From: Gnetum montanum
Lineage: Eukaryota > Streptophyta > Gnetopsida > Gnetales > Gnetaceae
Assembly (NCBI GenBank): GCA_015680685.1
Contig: MNCI01007695.1
Coordinates: 49,275-113,274 of the forward strand
Length of the DNA: 64,000 bases
Direction: 5' to 3'
The translations under genes and the position numbers were made by a program. Below, piece after piece: positions 47,560 to 58,386 of the stretch. How positions within the stretch are numbered: the stretch's first letter is position 1; the number at the start of each line of letters is the position of its first letter. Below the pieces are notes generated by a model, which was not told the DNA's origin, did no database searches, and worked only from the letters and a program-made list of their open reading frames with translations.

Positions 47560-47782
47560 GGTGCTAGTTATCTAGATTAGTTATATCATACAAGGTCATT
47601 GTATAAGAATTAACGATATATATTTTAGAAATAAATAATTATAAAAAGTCACATATAAATTTGCACACAATTTCACAACCATGCCTCTCCTACAATACTA
47701 CGATAATGCCACACCTAGTGAGGAAGTCCATTGAAGAACCAACGAACTATATGACAATGAAGATTGGAGTACGCAATTTGAA

Positions 47783-49316
47783 GTGGGTGTTTCTTATAAA
47801 CATAAATGTAGGCAATATCATTCCAACACACAAAAAAATAACTTACAAGATGATGATAAAGCCCTACTAGCCACTACAAGCCCAACACATATACAAGAGG
47901 TTGTTCAAATCTCCCGTAGGCATCGTAAAGAGAGCCACCTACCCAGGCTTGATTTAAACAACTTTCCCAATTTTTTAGGAGGCTATGACTTAGATCTGCA
48001 TCAACATTTACAAGCCTTCTACTATGCCTNNNNNNNNNNNNNNNNNNNNNNNNNNNNNNNNNNNNNNNNNNNNNNNNNNNNNNNNNNNNNNNNNNNNNNN
48101 NNNNNNNNNNNNNNNNNNNNNNNNNNNNNNNNNNNNNNNNNNNNNNNNNNNNNNNNNNNNNNNNNNNNNNNNNNNNNNNNNNNNNNNNNNNNNNNNNNNN
48201 NNNNNNNNNNNNNNNNNNNNNNNNNNNNNNNNNNNNNNNNNNNNNNNNNNNNNNNNNNNNNNNNNNNNNNNNNNNNNNNNNNNNNNNNNNNNNNNNNNNN
48301 NNNNNNNNNNNNNNNNNNNNNNNNNNNNNNNNNNNNNNNNNNNNNNNNNNNNNNNNNNNNNNNNNNNNNNNNNNNNNNNNNNNNNNNNNNNNNNNNNNNN
48401 NNNNNNNNNNNNNNNNNNNNNNNNNNNNNNNNNNNNNNNNNNNNNNNNNNNNNNNNNNNNNNNNNNNNNNNNNNNNNNNNNNNNNNNNNNNNNNNNNNNN
48501 NNNNNNNNNNNNNNNNNNNNNNNNNNNNNNNNNNNNNNNNNNNNNNNNNNNNNNNNNNNNNNNNNNNNNNNNNNNNNNNNNNNNNNNNNNNNNNNNNNNN
48601 NNNNNNNNNNNNNNNNNNNNNNNNNNNNNNNNNNNNNNNNNNNNNNNNNNNNNNNNNNNNNNNNNNNNNNNNNNNNNNNNNNNNNNNNNNNNNNNNNNNN
48701 NNNNNNNNNNNNNNNNNNNNNNNNNNNNNNNNNNNNNNNNNNNNNNNNNNNNNNNNNNNNNNNNNNNNNNNNNNNNNNNNNNNNNNNNNNNNNNNNTTCC
48801 TAAGGTGTCTGCACCATAGCAACAACCCCCGAATGTTACTTGTGCTACTATTGCCAATAGCAATGAGAGACCTTAGCAACATCGAAGGTGTCCCTTCTTT
48901 AGAAATGACCCTAGGAAGGGACAACACAATTCCATGGCCACTGCATCCTCCAACTCAACACAAGTCCAACACTATGGTGCATCCTTCTCCTCGAATCCAA
49001 TGCCTCATGTTACTTCATTAGGGCCACCAATTAACACTACAACAACCATACGACCTAATGAATATAGCCATGGAGAGTGACATCTTGATCCTTGCATACC
49101 ATCTTATGGTCCCAAATATCATAGTGGGTCAACTCATTATCTAGAAGCTACATCTTATAAATCGTCCCACTATGCTTAGGGGGGGGGAGTGTGTGAACCC
49201 CAATGGGGTAGGTATGACCAAGTTTCAATATTTCCAACATGCAAGGATCCTCATCTTTCATTTATTAATCCTTGTCATGCTCAACTGTTTGGTTATGGGG
49301 GATACCCTCCATTCTA
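47783..49316 (+). pseudogene. gag: Element 2 gag, split by an assembly gap
   Basis: Before the gap the frame ends in NFPNFLGGYDLDLHQHLQAF (to 48029), which resembles the start of the retrotransposon gag core (P-x-F-x-G ... DP-x-x-HL-x-x-F). After the gap a Pro/Ser/Thr/Gln-rich C-terminal part runs to about 49316 with PSYGPKYHSGSTHY and QLFGYGGYPPF. Stops at 49078 and 49180 and a G-run at 49181 break it. The gag core itself is hidden in the gap. Confidence 0.5.
48030..48796. other. Assembly gap, 767 N
   Basis: Unknown sequence. Any reading frame drawn through it has no meaning. Confidence 1.
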
Positions 49317-49375
49317 AATAACAAGTAGGATTNGGTTATGGGGGATACCCTCCATTCTAAATAACAAGTAGGATT
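49291..49375. other. Single-N assembly join flanked by a 42-base duplicate
   Basis: Bases 49291-49332 and 49334-49375 are identical on either side of the N at 49333, the same pattern as at 36971. Confidence 0.85.
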
Positions 49376-51267
49376 AATAACTATTTTTTCATTTTCTTTA
49401 ATTTTACAAATTTTTGTTTTCTAGTTTTTTCATTTTTCAATTTCTTGTTTATCTTTTTGTCTTTTTATCTTTTTGTATTTGTACATTTTTATAAGTAATC
49501 TCATCTATGAATAAAACACTCATGTGGTTCATTAGTTGAGGTGTGTTCTATGTTATCAAGTCTTAAGTGATCAATTATATGAATAGTAAGCCCATTACAC
49601 CCACTCATCCACTCTACAAAAAAGAGGTTCTATTCAAGGGTACAGTGATATTCTTGACATTTTTAAAACTTAAAATTACTTTTATGTTCATTGTACCCAG
49701 AATGAAGAAGGATGGACCAAGAGGAAATGATTAGGGTGTGACATCAAGGGGAATTGAGGATTCTCTTTGGTGACATTTGTGGGAGTTATCATGCAATGTG
49801 GTTGTACTAAGATCCCTGTAGATCTAACAAAAAATGGGAGTAATAGTAATCAAAAGGGCACTAAAAAATCCAATGTTGTTCTAGGGGGTCCCACTAGAAA
49901 GACATGCATCCATGCCTAAAGGTTGGCAGCTTCTCTGGATTCAGTAAAGAGAAAAATAGAAGAAAGAGAAAAAAAAGAAGAAAAGGAAGTGCCACAAAAC
50001 AAAAATCACTACTCCCTTGAACAAAATGCCAAGTGATCGTATGCCTTGTTGTTATGGTACTCTCATAGTGGCTCATCATGGGATGAAACAATGCGATGTC
50101 ACTAATTAGCGGAATGGACATGGTCCTGATCTTGGAACAACAAGTTGATGACACATTAATCATGCTTTACACACAGGATTCATTGTGCCCTGGGCCAATT
50201 ACCTCATGTCCCAATCTGTACAATCCCTTCTATACCCCATCTCATCTCACAATTCATGTATTTGTTGCTCTTGTAGTGTGTAACATAGAATTCTTACCTC
50301 ATTCTAGTGATATTCACATGTGTGTGTTTTGTGGAATCAGTGTGGATTACATTTAACCCTTATAGTGCCCACATACACTTTTAAGTGTGGTTGCATAAGG
50401 GCATTATAGGTTGGAACCTACTTTGGGGAGGACCCACTTGTGTAATCTTTTGTAATTTTCACTTCTGACATTGCTCACACACACCATTTATTACCCTTCA
50501 CATGTTGCCAACAATTTCCTTTCCCTTATTACTATCCCTCCAATTCAACGTTCCTATGAACCATCACATAGCCTTTTTCTCTACCATCCGAGGTCCTTAT
50601 TGATAAATTCCACACCATCATAATTTTTGTGCCTTCAAAACTAGTTGAATTACCCTGGAACCCTTTAACAATCATCTAGATGTCCTTAGTTTACATCATT
50701 TAATTTCAAAAAAAATATTAAAAATTCAGTACATTCTCTAAATGCCCTAACTTATATGAAAATATATATACGTGACCCCCCTGTGCTACTCAACATCATT
50801 TGCAATTGTTCACACAGGGGAAGTTTTTCAAATTCCTCTCTATGACTTGTGATTGTGCATCCCTTGTGTTCATATCCATAAATCGCTCGTTGGTACTTCA
50901 ATTTTCATTCCATTTGAACCTACTTGAACCTAGAGTGTTTAGCTTAGTCATGGGGGAGGGGCACACACTGAATAGTGCATAAATGTTTTTGAAATTCATC
51001 ATCACTCGATGGACATATTTAATAGTAATTAGTTGTAAAATTAAAAATAAAATGTGTCAAAAATAATTTCATTCCCTTAGCTATACCAAAAAATTAAATT
51101 TTGAAACTACCTAAGCAAAGAGGACTCAACATTATAATCTTTTGGGGACATGTTCTTCCAATAATTAACATCACATGGAAATAAAGTAAATCTATTAAGG
51201 AAAGCAGTAAGGTATAACCTAACTTTGGTAACAACTTTACTAATGATTGGCCCCGTGTGATTGCAGA
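49376..51267 (+). other. Element 2 middle region without recognised coding
   Basis: A T-rich stretch at 49380-49500 and AATAAA at about 49510 could end a gag transcript. The rest shows only chance frames, for instance 50096-50356. It ends in a polypyrimidine-poor but plausible acceptor GTGTGATTGCAG directly before the ATG at 51268. Confidence 0.45.
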
Positions 51268-52053
51268 TGGCCACAAAACATGGACAACAGGAAGGTCGTG
51301 CTCAAGGTGTGATCAAATGACCTAGGAGAGGTGAAGGAAAAGTTCCTACTAAACAACATGCAGTGCAAGAGGAATAATCATTTAGTATCCACCAAGAAGA
51401 ACCTACTACTGTATAATCAAGGCAAGTAGAAGGAGGAGTGGCTGCTACAACTTAACAGGGACAACATCTCATGTTGCCCCAGGATTGTGTTCAGGCCATT
51501 CACGAGAAGTCCACGTTCACTACAGTGATTGTGGAGTTAAACTTTGGATCATTTGTAGAGTTTGATTTGAAGGCCATTAGGGATCACCTCATAGGATCCT
51601 CTTTATGGCCTATCCTCTCTGAAAGCGGTGCCTGGTACTTAGGGGAAACGTACCAATTTTGGCACAATAAAGAAGAAGGCACCATGGTTAACAATTGTGG
51701 TGTGACTATTGATTTCTCTATTCAAGCCATTTTGGAAGTATTAAACCTTCTGAATATAGGGCCAAAGGTTACTCAGAACCAGCTAGAAACTTTTAGAACT
51801 GAGAAACTTAATAAACTATTGACAAAGAATAAAAGGGTGGTAGAAGAAAAAGAGAAGGCCGATTGGGATGCCTCTATGGCACAAGCATAAACTTACATGC
51901 ATGCCAAGACACTCAAGGCCTTACAAAAGGAGAAACTCTAGGCCATACCTCAACGCCATCAAATCCCAAGACCTGGAGTGCAAGAAAAGGGAAAGACACC
52001 CATGGAGGAGCCACTGCCACCAGGAACTACATGAGTTCCATCCAATTTTGTAA
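51268..52053 (+). pseudogene. Extra ORF of element 2, unknown function, before the 3' LTR
   Basis: ATG directly follows GTGATTGCAG, a likely splice acceptor, so it may be expressed from a spliced subgenomic RNA as env-position ORFs are. The frame opens MATKHGQQEGRAQG, then crosses four stops (TGA, TAA, TAA, TAA) before the clean stretch 51471-51890. That stretch has a folded-looking region with FGSFVEFDLKAIRDHL, FWHNKEEG, a CGVTIDFSIQAI segment and a Lys/Glu-rich helical end. It passes another TAA at 51888 and ends in a Pro-rich tail near 52030. No membrane segment, so not envelope-like. The FWHNKEEG ... GVTIDF ... LNIGPKVT order resembles the central block of the antisense gene in element 1 (FNDDG ... 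GVKVSF ... GMPKDGARVT). Confidence 0.55.
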
Positions 52054-52217
52054 TCATAGGATTTTCATCTGTGTTGTGTCTCAATTTTGTTTAATCCTCC
52101 ATTGTGGCATGAATAAATTCCTAGTCAATCAATAATCCCATACCTATCCACTATGTAATCAATGGAGCTTTTTCTCACTTTAACTCAAGGATGAGTTTTC
52201 ATTCAGTCGTGGGGGTA
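52054..52217 (+). promoter_or_regulatory. Element 2 untranslated end with polypurine tract
   Basis: GTGGGGGTA ends at 52217, directly before the TG of the 3' LTR, and is the likely plus-strand primer. Confidence 0.6.
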
Positions 52218-53089
52218 TGATGAGTTATGATTTGTCAAGCCTAGTTATCAGAGCCCTATTATCAAAGCCCTGATACAAGATATAGTCTATCAAGCCCAAT
52301 TATCGTACCCCCAATATCGTAGCCATGATCTCGCATATGCGATATCATGGCCTATCTCAAGTTCTATAAATAAGAGGCAGCTTTCCTTGTTCTAGTCAGT
52401 CAGTTTAGAGTTAGTTTGATTTTAGTTTTTACTTTTCTTCTCAACCCTTTTCCTCCCAATGTATGTCGGCAGTGTGGTGATTATAATTGTAGGACATCCT
52501 TATTTGAGTGTGATGTACTTGGACACGCACATGACCAGCAATAAAGATCAAGATTACTTCATCATTGCAGCATTTACTTAGCTTAATTATTTAATTAATT
52601 ATTATTTACTACTTTCTTACTTAATATCTATTCACCCTAAACTCCTATTAAACGCAGAATGAGTACAACTTGATTACGAGCATTTAAGTGTGACTACTTG
52701 GTAACCCAATAGCGTACCTAGGATCTATGCTTGGTAATCCCAATGGTAGTCATGCATGAAGTCCAAGATGTGTGTAGATAATCAAGGAACGAATGCTCAT
52801 TGCACTTATGCTAGCTAGATTCTCTCTCACCCTTTCTCTCTTATCTTAGATAATATTACATTCCATTGCCTTCAGGAGTAGCATTAGGTTAGGAATACAT
52901 CATACACCTCACTCTAGACTAAACCATACATGATAAAGTTAATACTAGTTTAGGTGGGAAGACAACGAACTGCAACCTAAGGCTAACTGTCTAGATATCA
53001 CAACTAGTCCATCTACGAAGTTCGACCGAATCGTGCATGTAACGCTCGTATTCGTATGGTTGAGTGTAGGCGTCCCTTGCCGCTCATCA
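52218..53089 (+). repeat. Element 2, 3' LTR
   Basis: It starts TGATGAGTTATG and ends CGCTCATCA. Compared with the 5' LTR it lacks about 30 bases of the CGCGATATCG cluster. TATAAATA is at 52365-52372. Confidence 0.9.
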
Positions 53090-53440
53090 CATACCATCCT
53101 TGTTACTCTCAAATTTATGTGGACCACTCCTTTTATAGTAACTCAATGTACAAACTATCCATATCACTCAAAGATTACTATGGACCACCCCTATCATACT
53201 TATTCATAATGTTGACCATCCTTGTAACTTTGGAATCAATGTAAACCATTCCTATTAGTAATTTTTTCATTTCTAGTCCATTTCCATCAAATCTAAACTA
53301 CCTCTATTGATATTCAAACCACTCTTTCCAATAGTAGAGATAATTTAGACCATTCCTATTAGTCCTTGAGTTATCCAAACCATCCCTATCAATTCTGGAA
53401 GATGTGAAATTGATACAAAATTATCTTTAGTGAATAGTGA
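53090..53440. repeat. Target duplication CATAC and right part of the 30-bp minisatellite
   Basis: CATAC (53090-53094) is the target duplication. About ten units then follow, such as CCATCCTTGTTACTCTCAAA plus TTTATGTGGA, CTATCCATATCACTCAAAGA plus TTACTATGGA, and CCATCCTTGTAACTTTGGAA plus TCAATGTAAA, becoming less regular after 53260. Confidence 0.72.
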
Positions 53441-54369
53441 TCATCCTTATCACTCATTAGAACTTTAGGGACTAATCTTATAAACCCTAGGAATCCTCAA
53501 GTCATAAGATGTTATTGGAATACAAGAAACTCATCAAGAATTTCTATTTTAACTTGCAAAACCATGCTAAGGAAGAAAAAGGGTCAAAACTTATCTTATT
53601 TGATTATTGATCCTATCACTATGCAAATCACCCTGATCACCAATTATACTACTTATATCACTTATTCATAGTCAATTTTGGATGGGAATTATGCTTAGAG
53701 GTCAAGGAAAAATAAAGTTGAATTCAAAAGAAGTTATGTCATTTGGCATCTTTATATTAGCTCACAAGATATGAAAAATCATGGCTTAGTGGGTCCACAC
53801 TGAGCTTGACTTAATCACAAAAATTGAAAGCATATGTGTTGATTCAAGTCATCATTTACACTCATTCAAAAGTAGTTATGAGGATAAATGGATGGATATG
53901 ATGCAAGTATGTGTTAAGCATGTAGTTAATCCTAGCCTTGCTTGGGCCTATATAAACCCATCCCAAATTTTTTTGAACAGTTGACAACTTGACTTATAAC
54001 TTCCCTACCTAATTACATCAAGGTAATAAAATGGAGGTTCTTGGGAGAACAACCCCATGTACAATCCTAGCATATGCTTACATAAAGGATGTATTAGTTA
54101 ATTATGGAGTAACATATAAACAAATATATGGAGTTTCTACAAAAGCATATGCAAGATTTGAAAGCTAATTGTGCATAGGACCCTAAAGCCAATAATTAGT
54201 TAAATTGGTGGATACAGGAAGATGCGCAAGTATAGTATGTGCATACGAAATTTCTCTTTCATATCATAAAATCATATGTACATATAAGAATTTCAACTAA
54301 TTATCATTATGTAATAATGTAATTGTAATAATCATAATAAATTTACATCCAAAAACAAGATTTGTATAT
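53441..54369. other. No recognised coding; possible LTR promoter
   Basis: GGGCCTATATAAACCCATCC near 53946-53965 looks like an LTR-type TATA region, but no paired copy was found in the window. The remainder is AT-rich. Confidence 0.3.
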
Positions 54370-54960
54370 GGAATGTTTGGTATGCTTTGTGAAATAGTAT
54401 ATCATCTAAGAAAGGATATTAGATTTTTTTATGATGTCTTACATTAAGATTTTCCTATCGGTCCTTGTCTATAGAATATAGGAATTTGTTTTCCTTAATT
54501 TCCTCTTTATGAAAGTGATGAGTCATTTACATGTTTTTTTAAGCATCCAATTACACATCCTACTTAAAAATGGATATCTAGAATTTGTAAAAAGATTCAA
54601 TCAAACATCAATGATATCATTCTTGATGATCAAACTACTTTTTTTACTTTCTTTATTTGTTTTTGAAAGTATATTTGGCTACTTGTTTTATATTCTATTT
54701 GGAAGTTTCATTATGTAGCTATTTTCCATCAATAAAAGCATAACTATAATATCTCTTTAAGTGCTAAGTGCAATATTTTCAAAGATACTACTTTTTTATT
54801 ACAACTTGAAGTAGAAAAGCTTCCCATAAAATTGGAATAATTAATTTTTTTCCTAAAATATTAATTAATTTTTATTTTTAAGGTTTAAGTTGGAAAAAGT
54901 TATCAACTTCTATTGTCATTTATTTAGTATTTCTAATTAATGTTGTCCTTTGTCTTTAGA
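54370..54960 (+). mobile_element. LINE fragment C: zf-RVT tail
   Basis: The stretch PLYESDESFTCFF, then KRFNQTS-like and DDQTTFFTFF, ends in LYSIWKFHYVAIFHQ. It parallels the 3' end of LINE A (20090-20280) at both DNA and protein level, for example CATCAATGATATCATTCTTG against CATTAATGATATCTGTCTTA. Only the tail remains. Confidence 0.65.
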
Positions 54961-55259
54961 AAGAGTATTCTCTTTCTCTTTACATGAAATCCTTTATTGA
55001 GAAGTGAAAATCCATGAGGGTACTTCTAAACAAGGACAAGGCTTGATCCTTTCCTTACCTAGAGGAAAGTTTTCTTAGGATTAGTTGTAAGGATGAAAAC
55101 ATGAAAATACATTCCCAAAATGTTGAGCTTTTCCTTTAGACTTTCTCTTCTTTTTTGATGATTTAATATACTCTAATTTTTTTTAATCATTATTCATTTT
55201 TAGGGTTCAACACATTTCCATCCCCAAATCTAACTCTAGTTTTGATAACCATTCCACAA
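54961..55259. other. No recognised feature
   Basis: AT-rich, presumably the worn 3' UTR of the LINE fragment and flank. Confidence 0.3.
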
Positions 55260-55284
55260 AATGCATTTTTTGTTTAATAGTTGG

Positions 55285-55857
55285 AGGTGTTGGAACCCAA
55301 AATAAGTTAAACATAGGTAGACCCCAAGATATATAGTCCAATTTGAACTTTATATAACTCATTATTGCCCACTGGAATCAAACCCATAACCTAGAGCTTC
55401 TACATCAAGTGTTTCATAGGCTAACACCTCATATTTTGATTTAGTGAGTTGAAAAAAGTTATGGTTACAATTATATAAAAGAATCCTCCTTGTAAAACTC
55501 AAAGAAATGAAAGGATGTTAAAACTTACAAGTATGGCTAGGGATGTTGGAGCAAAAAACAAATATATTATAAATACAACCTAAGCCATATAGCTAACATA
55601 ATACTTTAGAATAATTATAGAGGAATATAATGATATCTTCTGTATGACTCAAATTAAAAACCCCTTTTCTAGTAAGAAAATGAGCTAACCACTTGAGCCA
55701 CTTATCACTGATAACATGAAAGAATGGAGGGGTATTGAAATCCAAAATAAGTGAAACATAAGTATACCCCAAGATTTATAGAAGTTTATAACCTAATACT
55801 ACCTAGTAGAAACATACCTATGACTTGTGGTTACCAGGCCAAGACCCATACCACTAG
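55285..55857. repeat. Two diverged copies of an unknown repeat
   Basis: GTTGGAACCCAAAATAAGTT ... AACATAGGTAGACCCCAAGA at 55289-55340 recurs as ATTGAAATCCAAAATAAGTG ... AACATAAGTATACCCCAAGA at 55734-55780. Each copy is followed by a tRNA-tail-like phrase (GAATCAAACCCATAACCTAG at 55377; GACTTGTGGTTACCAGGCCA at 55822). A SINE or small LTR-derived repeat is possible. Confidence 0.5.
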
Positions 55858-57550
55858 TGAAACACCAGCAAATTTGGGCCACTACATCTCAACTACAAAT
55901 TTGTCTAAGTGACAACACAAGGTAAATGTTTTCTAAGTGTTAAGACTATGCTTCAACTTTTGGGACTATGCATTAGAGCGTAGTTAGCATAGTTGACACA
56001 AGCAGTTTAGAATTGCAAGGTTTTTGTAAGTGGTGATAGCAGTTGCAAATTTTTCTAAGTGTGGGGACTACACTCTCAGTATCGGGACTATGCTCCAAAG
56101 CATATTTAGAACACTGATAGCCAGTTTTGTAAATTTTCCTAAGTGTCAAGCTAGGTGCCATCAAGTGTGCTTAGCATGAAAAAAATAGTTTGGCAAAATT
56201 TCTACTGGAAGTTGTTAAGCATGCTTAAGATGGAAGAAATAGTTTGGCAAAATTTCTAACTACTAGACTACACTTCCTACTACGCTCCAAAGTGTAGTCA
56301 ACATAGTATTCATGGAGACACTAGTTTTACAAAAAAACTTCTAACTGCTTGAACTACACTCTTACTTTTGGGACTATGCTACAGAGTGTAGTCAGTGTAG
56401 TTAGAATTAAACCTTAGTTTTGCAAAATTTGTCTAACTGTTGGGGCTACGCTCTAGAGCATAGTTAGCATAGTCTACTAAGATTGCCTCTAGAAGCCTTT
56501 AGAACTCAGCTTCAACCTCCATCTTAGCCTTGACACACCTTTGGCAAGAAAGATCAACAATTTGCATTTCTTTTGCATCCCCCATTTACCCTAAAATTGT
56601 ACCTATGTTTGACATCACTCAAGAGAGTGGATAGCATAGTCTCCAAAACTATACTATTTTGCATTATTTTTAGGTACATTGTGGTTTGTTTGGCACTCAC
56701 ACAAGTAGTTTGGTAGTGTAGCGTAGTTTGGCAGTCTCACAAGGTCCATTGGAGCACACTAGTAGAACACTATTTGCTTCAATAGGAAGTGTAGTTGGAT
56801 ATAGCATAGTCCCAACTACCCTTGTACCATGTGGTGCTAAATTCATACTTCATGAAAACCCTATCCCTATAAATACCTTAGCATTTTATGTTTTAAGGGT
56901 TGACATTTGTAGCATTTGGTTGGAAAATTTGCATTTTTGAACATTCTAACATTCAAACACACTTGGAATTTTGGTATCCTTTGAACAAGCACTTGGCATG
57001 GTTGCATACCATTTGGTACACCATAGACCACTGTAGCCCACAAGACATTACAACAACTAACCCGATAGGCCTAGACTTCATGGCAGACATTAGTCTTTGT
57101 AGCCCAGACACCCTAAGAGTATGACTACACTACCTATTGTGTCTGTTTGTACACTACATACATCCTCACCTTTCTTTGTAATTAACTATGCTCCCACCAT
57201 TTGGGATGGTGCTGCTTTCTCTCTCACTCACTTCTTGTGCATTTTTTAGCATTTCTCTTGCACTCTAGCATTTACTTGCATTTTTTGCTATTTTCTGCAC
57301 ATATTTGCTCATTTACAGAGGAAACCTCAACTATGCTCACCCTAGTTAACATCGTGGATACTACAAACATCATGCAAACACCTAACACACATTTTGCACG
57401 ACACCTTGTAAGTCCTAGTTCAATCAACAAGACCATTTTGGGCACCCCATCTTCATTTCTAGTAGGTTCACATGTAGATGTAGGATCAAATCTATACGAT
57501 CTTGAACCTCTTGGTGTACTGTCCAACCTTCAACGTTTTTGGTTACCACA
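55858..57550 (+). repeat. Element 3, 5' LTR
   Basis: It starts TGAAACACCAGCAAATTTGG and ends GGTTACCACA, parallel to TGAAACACTACTAATTTTGG and GGTCAATACA of element 1. From 55930 to 56470 it is filled with sub-repeats of the type GGGACTATGCTCCAAAGCGT and TAGTCAGCATAGT, which can fold on themselves. TATAAATA is at 56868-56875. Confidence 0.85.
56868..56875 (+). promoter_or_regulatory. TATA box of element 3 LTR
   Basis: TATAAATA in CCCTATAAATACCTTAGC, the same context as in element 1. Confidence 0.7.
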
Positions 57551-57556
57551 GTTTTT

Positions 57557-57575
57557 TGGCACTAGAAGGAGGGCC
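57557..57575 (+). promoter_or_regulatory. Primer-binding site of element 3
   Basis: TGGCACTAGAAGGAGGGCC, six bases after the LTR end, differs from the element 1 site at a few positions only. Confidence 0.82.
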
Positions 57576-58386
57576 AATGCCATTTCATTCTATAGTATTT
57601 CTTGGTTGTTGGTTTGCTTGCTCTTTCCACCACCATTGTTAGCCCTAGGCTAGCGTAGACCTTACACCTTTGTGGACTTGCAATGGCTATAGTTAGATCT
57701 TAGGCCAATGTAGGAGTTGTTTACAAACTGTTGGTATAGACTAGACCCCACCATTGGTTCCCCTAGAATATTTCTTGACAACACTAGAGCACATATTTGA
57801 CACTTAGCCAAATTTTAGATGCTCAAGAGAGTGTAGCTAGCTTTTAGCATAGAGAGTGTAGTTGGCTCTAGTATAGTGAGTGTAGTCCTAGAGCTAGCTA
57901 TTTTATTAGTAGTTTACACTTAGTCATTTTTTGCATTTTTATACTTAGCCATTGGTTTAACAATTTTATACTTAGCTATTTTTGTTTTTGTATTTTCACA
58001 CTTAGTTGTTTTTTCCAATTAGCAGAGTTAGCCTATTTTCCTACCTTTCACAAAAAACAACTTTCACATTCCTCCCTTTGCAATATGAACACTAAGCAAC
58101 CTTTGACCTCCACTTCAAGCATGATTATTATATAGCTTGTTCAATAAGAAATCTAGATTGACCATATTATTAGTTCTATCATGGCAAAATATAGGTAATC
58201 CTTTAGGTTACACAACGTACTTCTTAAGTACATGGTGCTCAACAATGAGTAGTATAGCTTCTTTTGTGTGAAGCTCCAGGCGGGTCTATCTGTAGACCGT
58301 AAGAAATGGAGGCCAAACATAATTTTGAGCTCATACATTGAAATGGGAAAGAATAATTACCCTTTTCTATGGACTTCATTTCACTC
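57576..58386 (+). other. Leader of element 3
   Basis: It is non-coding. 57835-57900 repeats GAGTGTAGTTGGCTCTAG-like words and 57910-58010 repeats TTATACTTAGCCATTTTTG-like units about four times. The arrays differ in sequence from the 47-bp array in the element 1 leader but occupy the same place. Confidence 0.5.

Larger units (their letters stand above)
46636..53089 (+). mobile_element. Element 2: LTR retrotransposon with Athila/Tat-type primer site, gag remnant, no visible pol
   Basis: LTRs of 904 and 872 bases flank 4.7 kb of interior. The interior holds a primer site, gag remains split by the N gap, about 1.9 kb without coding, and an extra sense ORF just before the polypurine tract. No RT, RNase H or integrase motif is present in the sequenced part; the gap (767 bases by its N count) is too small for a full pol. 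It fits a non-autonomous gag-only element of the TR-GAG kind. Confidence 0.85.

Noticed and set aside
47783-49021. Long apparent frames on both strands across the N gap
   Set aside because: The length comes from undefined codons in the 767-N run; only the real sequence on each side was interpreted.
49894-50356. Overlapping 86- and 89-codon frames in the middle of element 2
   Set aside because: No motif, low-complexity composition on the minus strand, and no support from neighbouring sequence.
51268-52053. Envelope-like gene in element 2
   Set aside because: The position fits, but there is no signal peptide, membrane segment or cysteine pattern; the protein looks soluble with a helical Lys/Glu-rich end.
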